From: Candidatus Hadarchaeum sp.
Lineage (GTDB): Archaea > Hadarchaeota > Hadarchaeia > Hadarchaeales > Hadarchaeaceae
DNA length: 42,919 bases
Assembly (NCBI GenBank): GCA_020725055.1
Contig: DYFS01000004.1
Location: forward strand, 1-42,919
Reading direction: 5' to 3'
Each line of letters opens with the position of its first letter. Within the stretch, counting starts at the first letter, position 1. Shown in pieces: positions 9,662-19,151 of this stretch. Under the pieces are notes generated by a model. It ran no database searches. It was not told the origin of the DNA and saw only the letters and a program-made list of their open reading frames with translations. A program made the position numbers and the translations under genes.

Positions 9662-10478
9662 GCTTTGCGCCCCTCAGCTTCTCGACCAGCTCGTAGGGTA
9701 CCCGGATAGTACCGATTGAGACATCGAACCCGTGCGAGTCCGTGCCACCCGTGATTAACAGGTGGAGTTCCTTCGCGAGCGCCTCGTAACGCTCGACCGT
9801 TGCCGAATCGTGCTCGCTGTGGTAGACCTCTATTCCCCTGAGGCCCCACTCGGCGAGATCGTGTATCAAATCGTCGACCTGCGCGAATACCGGATGTGCC
9901 AGCACAGCGACCCCGCCTATGCGACAAATCATGCGGATCGCCTCCCTCGGTGAGAGCCTGTATTTCGGCACGTGCGCTGGGCGACCGTCGCCGATGTAGC
10001 GCTCGAACGCCTCGTCCATCGATCGCACGTAGCCGTGCTTTATCATGACCTGCGCGATGTGCGGGCGACCGATAACCTCCCCCCTCGCGGCCGCCGCTAC
10101 CTCTTCGTAGGTGATTTCAACACCGAGCTTCCGCAGTTTCGCAATCATCCTCTTCGCCCTAGCCCTCCGCGCCTCTTGGAACTTGCGCAGCCTGTTCCCG
10201 AACTCGCGGTCGCGCCAGTCGATGAGGTAGCCGAGGATGTGGACTTCCGCTGGGCCAAACTCAGAGCTGAGCTCCACTCCCGGTATGACCTCAACGCCAT
10301 ATTTTTCGCTGGCCACCAGCGCTTTCTCTATTCCGTCGACGCTGTCGTGGTCAGCTATGCCAATTGCCGCTAATCCTAGCTCGTGGGCCCGCTTGACCAC
10401 TTCCTCCGAGCTAAGCCAGCCATCCGACGCGTTGGTGTGGACGTGCATGTCTGCGAATTTCTTGGCCATGTTTTTCAC
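9648..10478 (-). CDS. PHP-domain metal-dependent phosphoesterase, paralogue 2
   Basis: KKFADMHVHTNASDGWLS, GIADHDSVDG, HPVFAQ, TDSHG; high similarity to 7483..8328. Confidence 0.88.
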   Translation of the reverse strand: MKNMAKKFADMHVHTNASDGWLSSEEVVKRAHELGLAAIGIADHDSVDGIEKALVASEKYGVEVIPGVELSSEFGPAEVHILGYLIDWRDREFGNRLRKFQEARRARAKRMIAKLRKLGVEITYEEVAAAARGEVIGRPHIAQVMIKHGYVRSMDEAFERYIGDGRPAHVPKYRLSPREAIRMICRIGGVAVLAHPVFAQVDDLIHDLAEWGLRGIEVYHSEHDSATVERYEALAKELHLLITGGTDSHGFDVSIGTIRVPYELVEKLRGAKLTSK

Positions 10479-11704
10479 CTTTTCAGTGTTTTTCGTGAGA
10501 CGTTCTCGGCGAGTATTTTTCCGCCCTTGATTACCCAGCGCCTGTCCGGTTGTATTCTAATAGCATCTTTCGGTGATGTGGCGTCGATTATCACAAGGTC
10601 GGCGCGCTTGCCCACAGCAATGCCATAATCGTCCAGCACCCCCAGCGTTCGGGCTGCGTTCGTCGTCGTCATCTTGAAGACAGCCTCAATCTCTTCGGGC
10701 GTCGTGAGCTGCGCGGCGTGGGCGCTTATGTTGGCGACCTCAAGCATGTCCGCCTTCCCGAATGGGTAGAAGGCATCGTTCACGCAGTCCTGCCCGAATG
10801 TCACGTTGACCCCCGCTGCGAGCAGCTCTTTCACGCGGGTGATGCCGCGCCTTATCGGCTGCTTGTCCCCGCGCCCTTGAATCACGAGGTTCGTCACAGG
10901 GTTTGTAATCATATTGATGTCCGCGAGCTTTACTTTTCGAATAACCTCGCGCGCGTAGTCGTCCGGGTAGGCCGCGAGCGCACACGTGTGGCCAGCGGTC
11001 ACCCTCCCTTGATAGCCTTCTTTGATCGTTTTTTCAGCGAGGTACTCGAGTGAGCGCGAGTTTGGGTCGTCTGTTTCGTCGACGTGCATATCTATGTTCG
11101 CGCCGAACTCCTTCGCGATTTCAAAACAGATGTCGATGTGGGGCCTCGCTTCCGAGTACGGGCGCTCGTGGTGCGGCATCCCACCGACCAAGTCCGCGCC
11201 GAGCCCCATAGCTTTCCTCATGAGCTCCTCCGTGCCCGGGTCTTGCAGAATCCCCTCCTGCGGGAAAGCAACAACTTGAATGTCCATGATGTTTTTGAAC
11301 CTCTCTCGAGCTGCCAGCAGCCCCCTGATGGGAGTCAGTCCGCCTATGGTGTCAACATCCGCATGCGTCCGCATCCTCGTTGTGCCGTTGAGGGCCGCGA
11401 GTTCGATTACCTTGTCCGCGCGCTTCACGATGTCGGCTACTGTATACTTACGCTTCTTCTCCCAGATGATCTCGATTGCTTCCTGTAGGGTGCCGGAGAC
11501 GTTCGGCCTGATGTCGTCGCCTATCATGCATTTATCCAAGTGGATGTGGGGGTCGATGAAGGCGGGTGAAACCAACATTCCCTCGGCGTCGATCACCTTC
11601 CGTGCTTTGCCCCGAATTTTACCTATCTTAGCGATTTTGCTACCCTCGATGCCGATATCCGTTAGCCCGCGTTCGCCCACGATATGTGCGTTTCGAATTA
11701 CCAA
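10475..11704 (-). CDS. Cytosine-deaminase-like amidohydrolase
   Basis: SPAFIDPHIHLDKCM, THADVDTIGG, DMHVDETDDP, GHTCAL, GQDCVNDAFYPFG: codA-like amidohydrolase signature. Confidence 0.8.
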   Translation of the reverse strand: MVIRNAHIVGERGLTDIGIEGSKIAKIGKIRGKARKVIDAEGMLVSPAFIDPHIHLDKCMIGDDIRPNVSGTLQEAIEIIWEKKRKYTVADIVKRADKVIELAALNGTTRMRTHADVDTIGGLTPIRGLLAARERFKNIMDIQVVAFPQEGILQDPGTEELMRKAMGLGADLVGGMPHHERPYSEARPHIDICFEIAKEFGANIDMHVDETDDPNSRSLEYLAEKTIKEGYQGRVTAGHTCALAAYPDDYAREVIRKVKLADINMITNPVTNLVIQGRGDKQPIRRGITRVKELLAAGVNVTFGQDCVNDAFYPFGKADMLEVANISAHAAQLTTPEEIEAVFKMTTTNAARTLGVLDDYGIAVGKRADLVIIDATSPKDAIRIQPDRRWVIKGGKILAENVSRKTLKR

Positions 11705-11789
11705 GTCTATGACAATACCCCGTACGACTTATATCGAACTACTTATTAACGGCTGTAAAGTGGTTTTTGTTTCAAACTCGGGATAGACC

Positions 11790-12410
11790 CTAAATATATC
11801 CTCCCGATCTCATCCTCCCTTTCCTTACAAACAAGAGTGGGAACACGATGTCGCTCGTGCAGCACGGGACCCACACAGCTATGAAAAGCACCACGAACAT
11901 GAGCGGGAATATCGGGAGCCAGTCCACCACCCCGAACGCCATGAGGTAGAAGAGTGACGCCAATGTGCTTATCAACACGTGGGCCGCGTGCGGGCAGCGG
12001 GTCCAGCGCCCCGTCAAGGCCCCCAGCGCCGCCCCCACGAGCCCAGGTATGACAGCAAACCACGGGTGCGTTAGTAAACAAATGTGTAGTTCCATCTCGG
12101 CTCCAAGCAACGCTCCCCCCATGTAAGGGAATAAAATATCACTTATCATGCATATCCCCACTGCCCCCAAGAATCCGACGGCCACCGACCCCGTGAGTCC
12201 TCCTCGGTGCGACCTGAACATCGCAGCAGTCACGATTGAACTCAGCAGCATGTGGGCGGGGTACAAAAGGTGGAAGGAGTGGTGAGACACCTCTGGGTCA
12301 AGCCTCGCTAGGGACATGACAGCCATCACGACTACCCCTACTGCAGCCCCCAGGGCCGTGAAGGGTGCGTGCTCCTTGAGCTCAGCCGCGATGTGTTTAA
12401 GTCGACTCAT
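11790..12410 (-). CDS. Uncharacterised polytopic membrane protein in the iron operon
   Basis: About 206 aa, several TM segments, His/Cys-rich, repeated (I/T)SDI(L/V)FP motif; start could extend to 12440. Confidence 0.6.
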   Translation of the reverse strand: MSRLKHIAAELKEHAPFTALGAAVGVVVMAVMSLARLDPEVSHHSFHLLYPAHMLLSSIVTAAMFRSHRGGLTGSVAVGFLGAVGICMISDILFPYMGGALLGAEMELHICLLTHPWFAVIPGLVGAALGALTGRWTRCPHAAHVLISTLASLFYLMAFGVVDWLPIFPLMFVVLFIAVWVPCCTSDIVFPLLFVRKGRMRSGGYI

Positions 12411-12509
12411 GGGTATCCCCGAGCAATGACCCAGAAACATGGGGCATCGTCCTGCAAACCGTTTTCGTTATATGGCATGTTTTCTTTCACTCCGCCGATA
12501 ACCTTTTTC

Positions 12510-14432
12510 CTACACTAGAGTCAGCAGCCTGAACGCGATGCCGCCTAGGAGGAGGGCGAACGCTATCTCGAACACCGTGATGTAGGCAGCCTTCTTCCAG
12601 CCCAGCTCCTTCACCAACGCAGCAATGGTTGCGATGCAGGGGATGTAGTACATCACGACTATGGCGAAGACTATCATTTGAGTCGGGGTTAGGACTGTTG
12701 CAAAATTTGCCGTGCCCATAAGTGTCGCGAGCATGACCAGCGTGAGCTCCTTCCTGAGGACTCCGAAGATGAGCAGGACGCCTGCGATTGCGGGTAGCCC
12801 CAGCCACCCAACCGTGACGGGGCTCATGGCACTTCCGATGGGCCCCAGCAACCCCCCGACCTTTAGCCCCGTAAGCACGACGCTGCCGATGATGATCAGT
12901 GGAAACGCGATGTAGATGAAATCTTTCAGCCTCATCCAAGTCTCCTTGAGTACCGAGCGAGCGTGCGGCTTTCGGTAGGGCGGCATCTCCATGATCAGCC
13001 CCATGGGTTCGCCTGGCAGGACCTTGAACGCGACCCTCCCTAGGATGAAGATCATCGCCAAGTTTAGCAGATACAGTGATAGTGCCCAGTGGATACCCAC
13101 ATAGGCCCCAACCAAGCCAAAGACCACGACCGTCACGGCGGCGCATGGGACAAGCGTCACGACGAACGCGGCGATCGTCCGCTCTCGCTCGGTCTCCATT
13201 ATCCTGCATCCCAGGCACGCAGGGACATTGCAGCCGTAGCCTAGGATAAACGGGATGAAGGCTTTGCCGTGAATTCCCATCTTGTGCATGAGGCTATCGG
13301 CAATAAACGCGGCTCGGGGCAAGTATCCTGAATCCTCGAGAACCGTCAGGATCAGGTAGAATGGCAGGATGAACGGCAACACTATGGCGATCCCAGCTAT
13401 CAATCCGCCGAGCAGCCCCTCCCCAATCAACTCCCCCGCCCCACCTCCAAACGCGCCTCGAACTGGCTCCATCACGTCCTCAAAAAATCCACTCAGGTGG
13501 CCACCGACGGTAAAAACCGCGAGTAAAGTCAAAAATATAACGCCAACCAATACTGGGTAGCCCAAGACCGGGTGGGTTGTCACCGCGTCCAGCTTCTCCG
13601 TGAGAGTCGGTCCCTTGGGCGGCGTAATCCGCTGGCTTCCCCTAGAAATCTTGTTCGCGATGTTGTAGCGCTCCGACGTTATTATGGTTGAACATCGCTC
13701 GCCGTGGATTCGTTCCAAATCCCTAGCGTGCTTCTCAGTGGCAGAAACTATTTTCGGATCGATTCCACCGACAATTCCCCTAATCTCCTCGTCGCCTTCG
13801 AGGAGTTTGATCGCGACCCATCTCGGCGGGTACTTGATGGGGATTTTCTCTACAAGCTTTGTGACCCTGCGAATTTTTTCTTCTATTTCCCTGCCGTATC
13901 TGGCTGGCTTCGCTTTCTCTTTACTCTTTACGATCCTCACGGCTTTGTCCAGTAGCTTGTCTAGGCCGGTTCCCCTCGTGGCAATGGTCGGGGTTACGGG
14001 TACGCCGAGGGACTTTTGTAGCTCAGGAACATTGATACTTATCCCCTTCCCCTCTGCCACATCCACCTGGTTCAGCGCCACGATCATCGGCGTCTCCAGT
14101 TCGAGCAGCTGGAGGGTAAAGAAGAGGTTTCTTTCGAGTGCTGAGGCGTCGACGATGTTTATGACGATGTCTGGCTTTTGGATTGCGATGTACTCCCGGG
14201 ATATCCGCTCCTCAATCGAGAACGCGGAGAGTGAATAGATGCCAGGCAGGTCGAGGATATCTATCGTGTGCCCTTTGAAGTAGAGCGTCCCCTCGGCCTT
14301 TTCAACAGTTTTTCCTGGCCAGTTTCCGATGTGCTGGTGTAGCCCGGTAAGATAATTGAAGACGACCGATTTCCCGACGTTCGCATTGCCAGCTAGGGCT
14401 ACAGTCAGGGATTTTCTCCCGGCGGTTGGCAT
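12510..14432 (-). CDS. feoB: Ferrous iron transport protein B (GTPase-permease)
   Basis: ALAGNANVGKSVVFNYLTG G1, DLPGIYSLS G3, NQVD G4, plus gate/core membrane domains; 640 aa. Confidence 0.95.
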   Translation of the reverse strand: MPTAGRKSLTVALAGNANVGKSVVFNYLTGLHQHIGNWPGKTVEKAEGTLYFKGHTIDILDLPGIYSLSAFSIEERISREYIAIQKPDIVINIVDASALERNLFFTLQLLELETPMIVALNQVDVAEGKGISINVPELQKSLGVPVTPTIATRGTGLDKLLDKAVRIVKSKEKAKPARYGREIEEKIRRVTKLVEKIPIKYPPRWVAIKLLEGDEEIRGIVGGIDPKIVSATEKHARDLERIHGERCSTIITSERYNIANKISRGSQRITPPKGPTLTEKLDAVTTHPVLGYPVLVGVIFLTLLAVFTVGGHLSGFFEDVMEPVRGAFGGGAGELIGEGLLGGLIAGIAIVLPFILPFYLILTVLEDSGYLPRAAFIADSLMHKMGIHGKAFIPFILGYGCNVPACLGCRIMETERERTIAAFVVTLVPCAAVTVVVFGLVGAYVGIHWALSLYLLNLAMIFILGRVAFKVLPGEPMGLIMEMPPYRKPHARSVLKETWMRLKDFIYIAFPLIIIGSVVLTGLKVGGLLGPIGSAMSPVTVGWLGLPAIAGVLLIFGVLRKELTLVMLATLMGTANFATVLTPTQMIVFAIVVMYYIPCIATIAALVKELGWKKAAYITVFEIAFALLLGGIAFRLLTLV

Positions 14433-14433
14433 T

Positions 14434-15051
14434 TTATTCCGCCTTCACAAAAACTTTTGCCGCCACGCCACGGCCGATCGCCAGAGTGGTGCCTCTCACA
14501 GAGACCATAAGCGGGCCGCGGAACAGCGCCGACTTGACGACCTTTATTTCCGTGCGAGGTGTCAGCCCTAGATCGGCAAGCCTCTGGGAAGCTCCCCACC
14601 CGCCCCCGATGAAAGACACCACACATTTCTGCCCGTCCAACACGCTGGTGAGCGGCACAACGTTACTGGGAACCCCTGGGGGCAGTGGTCTTTCACCTTC
14701 AACTCTTTGGTAGATAGCCCGCTCGAGATCATCAGGGATGTGGTGTTCCAGCTCACACGCATTTCTGTGGAGTCTGGATTTTGGTAAGCCAAGATTGCTT
14801 AGAAACTTTTCCATCACCCGATGCTTCCTCAGAATTTTTTTCCCGGTTTTTTCCCCTTTGGGTGTTAAAGTGACCCCTCGGTAGGGAGTATATTTTAGGT
14901 ATCCCCGCTTGGCCAATTTTTTCAACATCTGGGTTACACTTGCGGGCGCTACCTTGAGCTCCCTAGCTACGCTTGTGGTAGTAGCGGCGTCCCCTCGCTC
15001 GCGCAGGTTGTAAATCGCCTCTAGATACTCTTCGGTACTCTCGGTAATCAT
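14434..15051 (-). CDS. DtxR-family metal-dependent regulator with C-terminal FeoA domain
   Basis: ESTEEYLEAIYNLRERG..., KHRVMEKFL, HIPDDLERAIYQ; C-terminal LADLGLTPRTEIKVVKSALFRGPLMVSVRGTTLAIGRGVAAKVFVK = FeoA-like SH3. Confidence 0.9.
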   Translation of the reverse strand: MITESTEEYLEAIYNLRERGDAATTTSVARELKVAPASVTQMLKKLAKRGYLKYTPYRGVTLTPKGEKTGKKILRKHRVMEKFLSNLGLPKSRLHRNACELEHHIPDDLERAIYQRVEGERPLPPGVPSNVVPLTSVLDGQKCVVSFIGGGWGASQRLADLGLTPRTEIKVVKSALFRGPLMVSVRGTTLAIGRGVAAKVFVKAE

Positions 15052-15060
15052 CAGTTAAAG

Positions 15061-15076
15061 TTTAAGTGTGCCTAAA
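15061..15076. promoter_or_regulatory. Candidate DtxR-like operator 1
   Basis: Near-palindrome TTTAAGTGTGCCTAAA immediately upstream of the dtxR-feoB operon. Confidence 0.45.
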
Positions 15077-15086
15077 TTTAAAAATG

Positions 15087-15101
15087 TTTGGTCAACCTAA
15101 A
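15087..15101. promoter_or_regulatory. Candidate DtxR-like operator 2
   Basis: TTTGGTCAACCTAAA (reverse TTTAGGTTGACCAAA), resembling the TTAGGTTAGCCTAA half of classical DtxR boxes. Confidence 0.4.
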
Positions 15102-15735
15102 TTTTGAGTGCTTCCGTGACTTTTTCTAACGCCTGCCTTAACCTCTCCAACCCATCGACATCGTTGCGCACCACCACTAGCGGCGCCGGAGCTTGTCGCT
15201 TCAACCCCGCTTCAGATTTCAGATAAAGCTCCTCGTAATCGTCGTATTTGTAGTACCGCTCCATGATGTCGCTGGGGGCAATGTGGTCGTCAAGGGTTTT
15301 GCTGCGGGCCTCCCTGAACCTGCGGACATTTCGCTGCACGCAGACATCGTAGGGGCAATATATGTAAAGGAGCAGCGAGCGCCCAAGCACCTCCCGGTCG
15401 AAGTTCTTCAACGCTTTAATGTAACGATCTCGGGCGAATTCTACGAAGATCATTTTCCCTGGCCGCTCGAGTTCCTTTAGCTTGCGGTTGATTTCTTTGA
15501 GCACGTCGTCGAGAATCGCAAAATCTGTGACGACGAAGCCGCCCTCCTTCCTGTAGTGGCGTTTGAACTCTGTGTCGCGGTCGAGGAGTTCCTGCAGCAC
15601 CGGGAAGTCGTCGATGCGCATGACCTCTTCAGCCAGCCCCTCAGCCCGCAGCCGCTCAGATAGGAGGCGGCAGATGGCGGATTTACCGGAACCCGGGCGC
15701 CCGAGCAGAAACACGTAGCTAAACATCTCAAACAC
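15097..15735 (-). CDS. P-loop kinase/NTPase (adenylate-kinase-like)
   Basis: VFLLGRPGSGKSAICRLLSERL Walker A; 212 aa. Confidence 0.7.
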   Translation of the reverse strand: MFEMFSYVFLLGRPGSGKSAICRLLSERLRAEGLAEEVMRIDDFPVLQELLDRDTEFKRHYRKEGGFVVTDFAILDDVLKEINRKLKELERPGKMIFVEFARDRYIKALKNFDREVLGRSLLLYIYCPYDVCVQRNVRRFREARSKTLDDHIAPSDIMERYYKYDDYEELYLKSEAGLKRQAPAPLVVVRNDVDGLERLRQALEKVTEALKI

Positions 15736-16711
15736 CGAAGACCTCGCACACGTACCTGCTCTCCGCCGCCAGCAGGTCGTGCCGCGCCAGCACCTGCTCG
15801 ACGTTCTTCAACGCGGTCTCGAGCACCACCACCTCAACCCCCTTCCGCTTGACGATCTCGGCGTAGCGCCCCAGGTTCTCGCGCTTCAGCTCCCCCCACT
15901 CCAAGTGGAGCGGCGGATGGAACATGCGCTTGCCGGGTACGTAGTCGTTGAGGTGTAGCTCCTTGAGCAGCTCGGGGGGCAGTATCTCCATTACCTTCTC
16001 CGGCGACGGTGGGATCTCCTTGCCGGCGTCGGCGCGGGTTAGCCAGTGCCCGATGTCGAGGTTGAAGTAAACGTCTACCCCCTGCCGCCGCGCGTCCTCG
16101 ATCGCGAGCACACATTCCCCTATCTCGCTAAAGACGTTGTCAAACACCGTGTTGTTCTCCATGCAAAAATTAACCCCGAGCCGCGATGCGAGCTCCGCAA
16201 GCTCAACCAAACTCCGCACGAGGGCCCCGCGCATGCGCTCGCGGTACCTTCCAACCGCGTGGTAGAACGGCGCGCTGCCCGGGTGGGCGTTGACATGCTT
16301 TGCCCCGATGTCGGCGGCAAACTCTATGCACTGCTTGTGGAGCTCCACGGCGATTGCGCGGTCGTCCTCCTGCATGCAGCAAAGCGCACCGCCAACGTAG
16401 CTGTACGGCAGGTGGAGCGAGAGCGTGATGTCGTTGTACTCGGCCACGCGCTTGATCTTCTCACGGTGTTCGCGCGGCAGGCCCAAGTACGGGTTTGGTG
16501 GGTCAGCGTCGAGCTCGACGTGGCCAAAACCGAGCTTGCGCGCGACCTCAATCTGGCGCGTGGTGTCGAGCTTGGTTTTGTGGAGCGCAGCGGCGTTCAT
16601 CGAGCCCAAGTCGAGCGTGCCCGCAGCGAAGGCCTTCTTTTCCTCATCTGAGAGGTAATCGAAAACCAAGCAGTTCGTGAAGTCGCGCCCTAGCCTCATT
16701 GCACCACGCAT
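15728..16711 (-). CDS. Xylose-isomerase-like TIM-barrel protein
   Basis: FGHVELDADPP, LHLPYSY, NAHPGSAPFYH, FCMENNTVFDNV, NLDIGHW, ELHLNDY motifs. Confidence 0.75.
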   Translation of the reverse strand: MRGAMRLGRDFTNCLVFDYLSDEEKKAFAAGTLDLGSMNAAALHKTKLDTTRQIEVARKLGFGHVELDADPPNPYLGLPREHREKIKRVAEYNDITLSLHLPYSYVGGALCCMQEDDRAIAVELHKQCIEFAADIGAKHVNAHPGSAPFYHAVGRYRERMRGALVRSLVELAELASRLGVNFCMENNTVFDNVFSEIGECVLAIEDARRQGVDVYFNLDIGHWLTRADAGKEIPPSPEKVMEILPPELLKELHLNDYVPGKRMFHPPLHLEWGELKRENLGRYAEIVKRKGVEVVVLETALKNVEQVLARHDLLAAESRYVCEVFGV

Positions 16712-16766
16712 TTAAACTCCCCTCACACTTTTATTAACCCGTGTCCTAATCGTGCTGGGTAGGTGA

Positions 16767-17591
16767 ATGAAGATTGTTTCAACCGAGCGCCCTGCCACAA
16801 AGGAAAAGCGGCAATACCACATCGCATGCGCCCCGGGGGAGGTCGCCCCCTGCGTGCTTTTGCCCGGCGACCCGGAGCGCGTGCCGAAGATCGCGCGCCT
16901 GTGGGACGAGGCCAAGAAAGTCGCTTACCACCGGGAGTATCAAACTTACACCGGCAAGGCTGGGGGAGTGCCGATCTCAGCAACTTCTACGGGCATAGGC
17001 TGCCCTAGCCTCGCGATAGCTGTCGAGGAGCTGGCGGCGGTTGGGGCCAACACCTTCATTCGGGTGGGAAGCTCTGGCAGCATACAACGGGATGTCAAGG
17101 TCGGGGATGTTGTGATCTCAAACGCTGCGGTCAGGCTGGAGGGGACGAGCAAGCAGTACGTGCGCGTCGAGTACCCCGCGGCGGCAAATTATGAGGTGCT
17201 GCTGGCATTAATTCAAGCTGCCGAGAAGCTCGGGCACCGCTACCACGTTGGGATAACCGCTTCGACCGACTCCTTCTACCTTGGTCAGGGCAGACCTGGC
17301 TTGGGCGGGTACACCCAATCGTTTGCGAAAGACGTAATGCAAGATCTGCAGGCAGCGCGGGTCATGAATTTCGAGATGGAGACTGCGTCGCTCTTCACGA
17401 TTGCTGGCGTTTATGGCTTCCGTGCAGGGAGCGTTTGTGCGATTTTCGCGAACCGCGTTACCGGCGAGTTCGGAGTTGGTGAGGGGGAAATGGCGAGTGC
17501 TGAAATCGCGACTGAGGCTGTAAAAATTTTGGCGAAGATGGACAATGAGAAACAAAAATCTAAGAAAAGGCATTGGGTACCCTCTGTTTAG
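16767..17591 (+). CDS. Uridine phosphorylase-like nucleoside phosphorylase
   Basis: LLPGDPERVPKIA, STGIGCPSLAIAVEEL, FIRVGSSGSIQ, VMNFEMETASLFTI: NP-I/uridine phosphorylase motifs. Confidence 0.87.
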   Translation: MKIVSTERPATKEKRQYHIACAPGEVAPCVLLPGDPERVPKIARLWDEAKKVAYHREYQTYTGKAGGVPISATSTGIGCPSLAIAVEELAAVGANTFIRVGSSGSIQRDVKVGDVVISNAAVRLEGTSKQYVRVEYPAAANYEVLLALIQAAEKLGHRYHVGITASTDSFYLGQGRPGLGGYTQSFAKDVMQDLQAARVMNFEMETASLFTIAGVYGFRAGSVCAIFANRVTGEFGVGEGEMASAEIATEAVKILAKMDNEKQKSKKRHWVPSV

Positions 17592-17609
17592 GTTGATTTC
17601 GGTGGGCTG

Positions 17610-18770
17610 ATGAGGGGCGTTGCAATCATAGGCTGCGGGATGACAAAATTTGGGCGTCGGGAGGAAGACCTGGTAGAGCTGCTCGCCGAGGCCTCGCTAC
17701 GCGCGATCGAACACGCGGGAGTCAGCGATAAAGATTTCGATTCGGTTTACGTGGGGAACATGATGGCTGGAGAACTCGTCCACCAGACTGCCATCGCGAG
17801 CTCTTTGGTTGACCGAATTAACCTCGCCCCCGCCGCCGCTGAGCGAGTCGAGAACGGTCCAGCCTCAGGGGCCTCCGCCTTCAAGAATGGACTTCTGGCT
17901 GTAGCATCCGGTGCAGCAGACTTGGTGCTCGCCGCGGGCGGGGAGAAGATGACGGCTGCGGACACCGATGTCATCACCGACTTAGTTTCAACGATGACCC
18001 ATCCCATTGCAGAGTATGTGCACGGGGTGACCCTACCCGCGATGGCTGCTATGCTTGCCCGCCTCTATATGGAGCGCTACGGCCTTACCGAGCGCCACCT
18101 AGCCATGGTCGCCGTGAAAAATCACACCAACGGGATGAAGAACCCCTACGCCCACATCCAGAGGTTATGCACGGTTGAGGGCGCCATGAGTTCGGGCGTG
18201 ATTGCGGATCCCATACGGCTTTACTACGCCTGCCCCATTAGCGACGGTGCCGCAGCCGTGGTCCTGTGCCCATTGGAGAAAGCCCGGGAATTCACAGATA
18301 AGCCGATTCGAATCGCCGGCTTCGGGCATGCGACCGATGTGCAAACCCTCCAGGAGCGGGAGGACCCCGCTGTGCTCAAATCTGTCAAGATAGCCTCGCA
18401 GCAAGCGTTCAAAATGGCCAAGCTTACGCCAAAGGACATAGATGTTGTGGAGTTGCATGATGCATTCGAAATCTTGGAAATAGTGCAGAGTGAGGACGCT
18501 GGGTTCTTTGAGAAAGGAAAGGGGCATCTGGCGGTTGAAAAGGGCGTGACCGCGCTCGATGGCGAGTTGCCGATCAATCCTTCGGGCGGACTGAAGGCCA
18601 AGGGACATCCTGTAGGGGCTACTGGTGTAGCCCAAATAACCGAACTCGTCTGGCAGCTGCGGGGTGAGGCGGGGGAGCGACAGGTCAAAGATCCCAAGCG
18701 GGCTTTCGCGTGCAACTTTGGTGGGTTTGGGAATAACACTGTCATTCACATTTTGGAAAGGGCGTGGTGA
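17610..18770 (+). CDS. Thiolase-family protein (acetyl-CoA acetyltransferase / SCP2-type)
   Basis: VAIIGCGMTKFGRR start, GASAFKNGLLAVASGAADLVLAAGGEKM, INPSGGLKAKGHPVGATGVAQ. Confidence 0.88.
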   Translation: MRGVAIIGCGMTKFGRREEDLVELLAEASLRAIEHAGVSDKDFDSVYVGNMMAGELVHQTAIASSLVDRINLAPAAAERVENGPASGASAFKNGLLAVASGAADLVLAAGGEKMTAADTDVITDLVSTMTHPIAEYVHGVTLPAMAAMLARLYMERYGLTERHLAMVAVKNHTNGMKNPYAHIQRLCTVEGAMSSGVIADPIRLYYACPISDGAAAVVLCPLEKAREFTDKPIRIAGFGHATDVQTLQEREDPAVLKSVKIASQQAFKMAKLTPKDIDVVELHDAFEILEIVQSEDAGFFEKGKGHLAVEKGVTALDGELPINPSGGLKAKGHPVGATGVAQITELVWQLRGEAGERQVKDPKRAFACNFGGFGNNTVIHILERAW

Positions 18771-18771
18771 G

Positions 18772-19119
18772 ATGCAGGAAAAATTCATGGGGTTCAAGTG
18801 TAGAAAATGCGGCCGGGTGATGTACCCCCGCCATGACCGCTGTCTGAGCTGTAGAGGCAGGGAGTTCGAGGAGGCAGAACTGGGAAAGGAGGCCGCACTT
18901 GTAACATATACAAAGGTCTATGCTATTCCCGAGGGGATTGAAATGCCGCCGCTGGTGCTCGGGATAGTTGAGTTCCCGGGAGGCGTCAGAGCGATGGGGC
19001 AACTTACTACAGACGACCCGAAAATTGGGGTGAAGCTCCGCCCCGTATGGGGGAAGCTCCGCAAAATAGGTGAAAAAGAGGTTTACGGGTTCAAGTTCGA
19101 GCCAGTCGAAAAAGGTTAA
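18772..19119 (+). CDS. DUF35 OB-fold/zinc-ribbon protein (thiolase partner)
   Basis: FKCRKCGRVMYPRHDRCLSCRG zinc ribbon followed by OB-like domain; directly follows thiolase. Confidence 0.85.
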   Translation: MQEKFMGFKCRKCGRVMYPRHDRCLSCRGREFEEAELGKEAALVTYTKVYAIPEGIEMPPLVLGIVEFPGGVRAMGQLTTDDPKIGVKLRPVWGKLRKIGEKEVYGFKFEPVEKG

Positions 19120-19151
19120 ATGTTTTGCCATGAGAAAAAAACGGAGGGATT

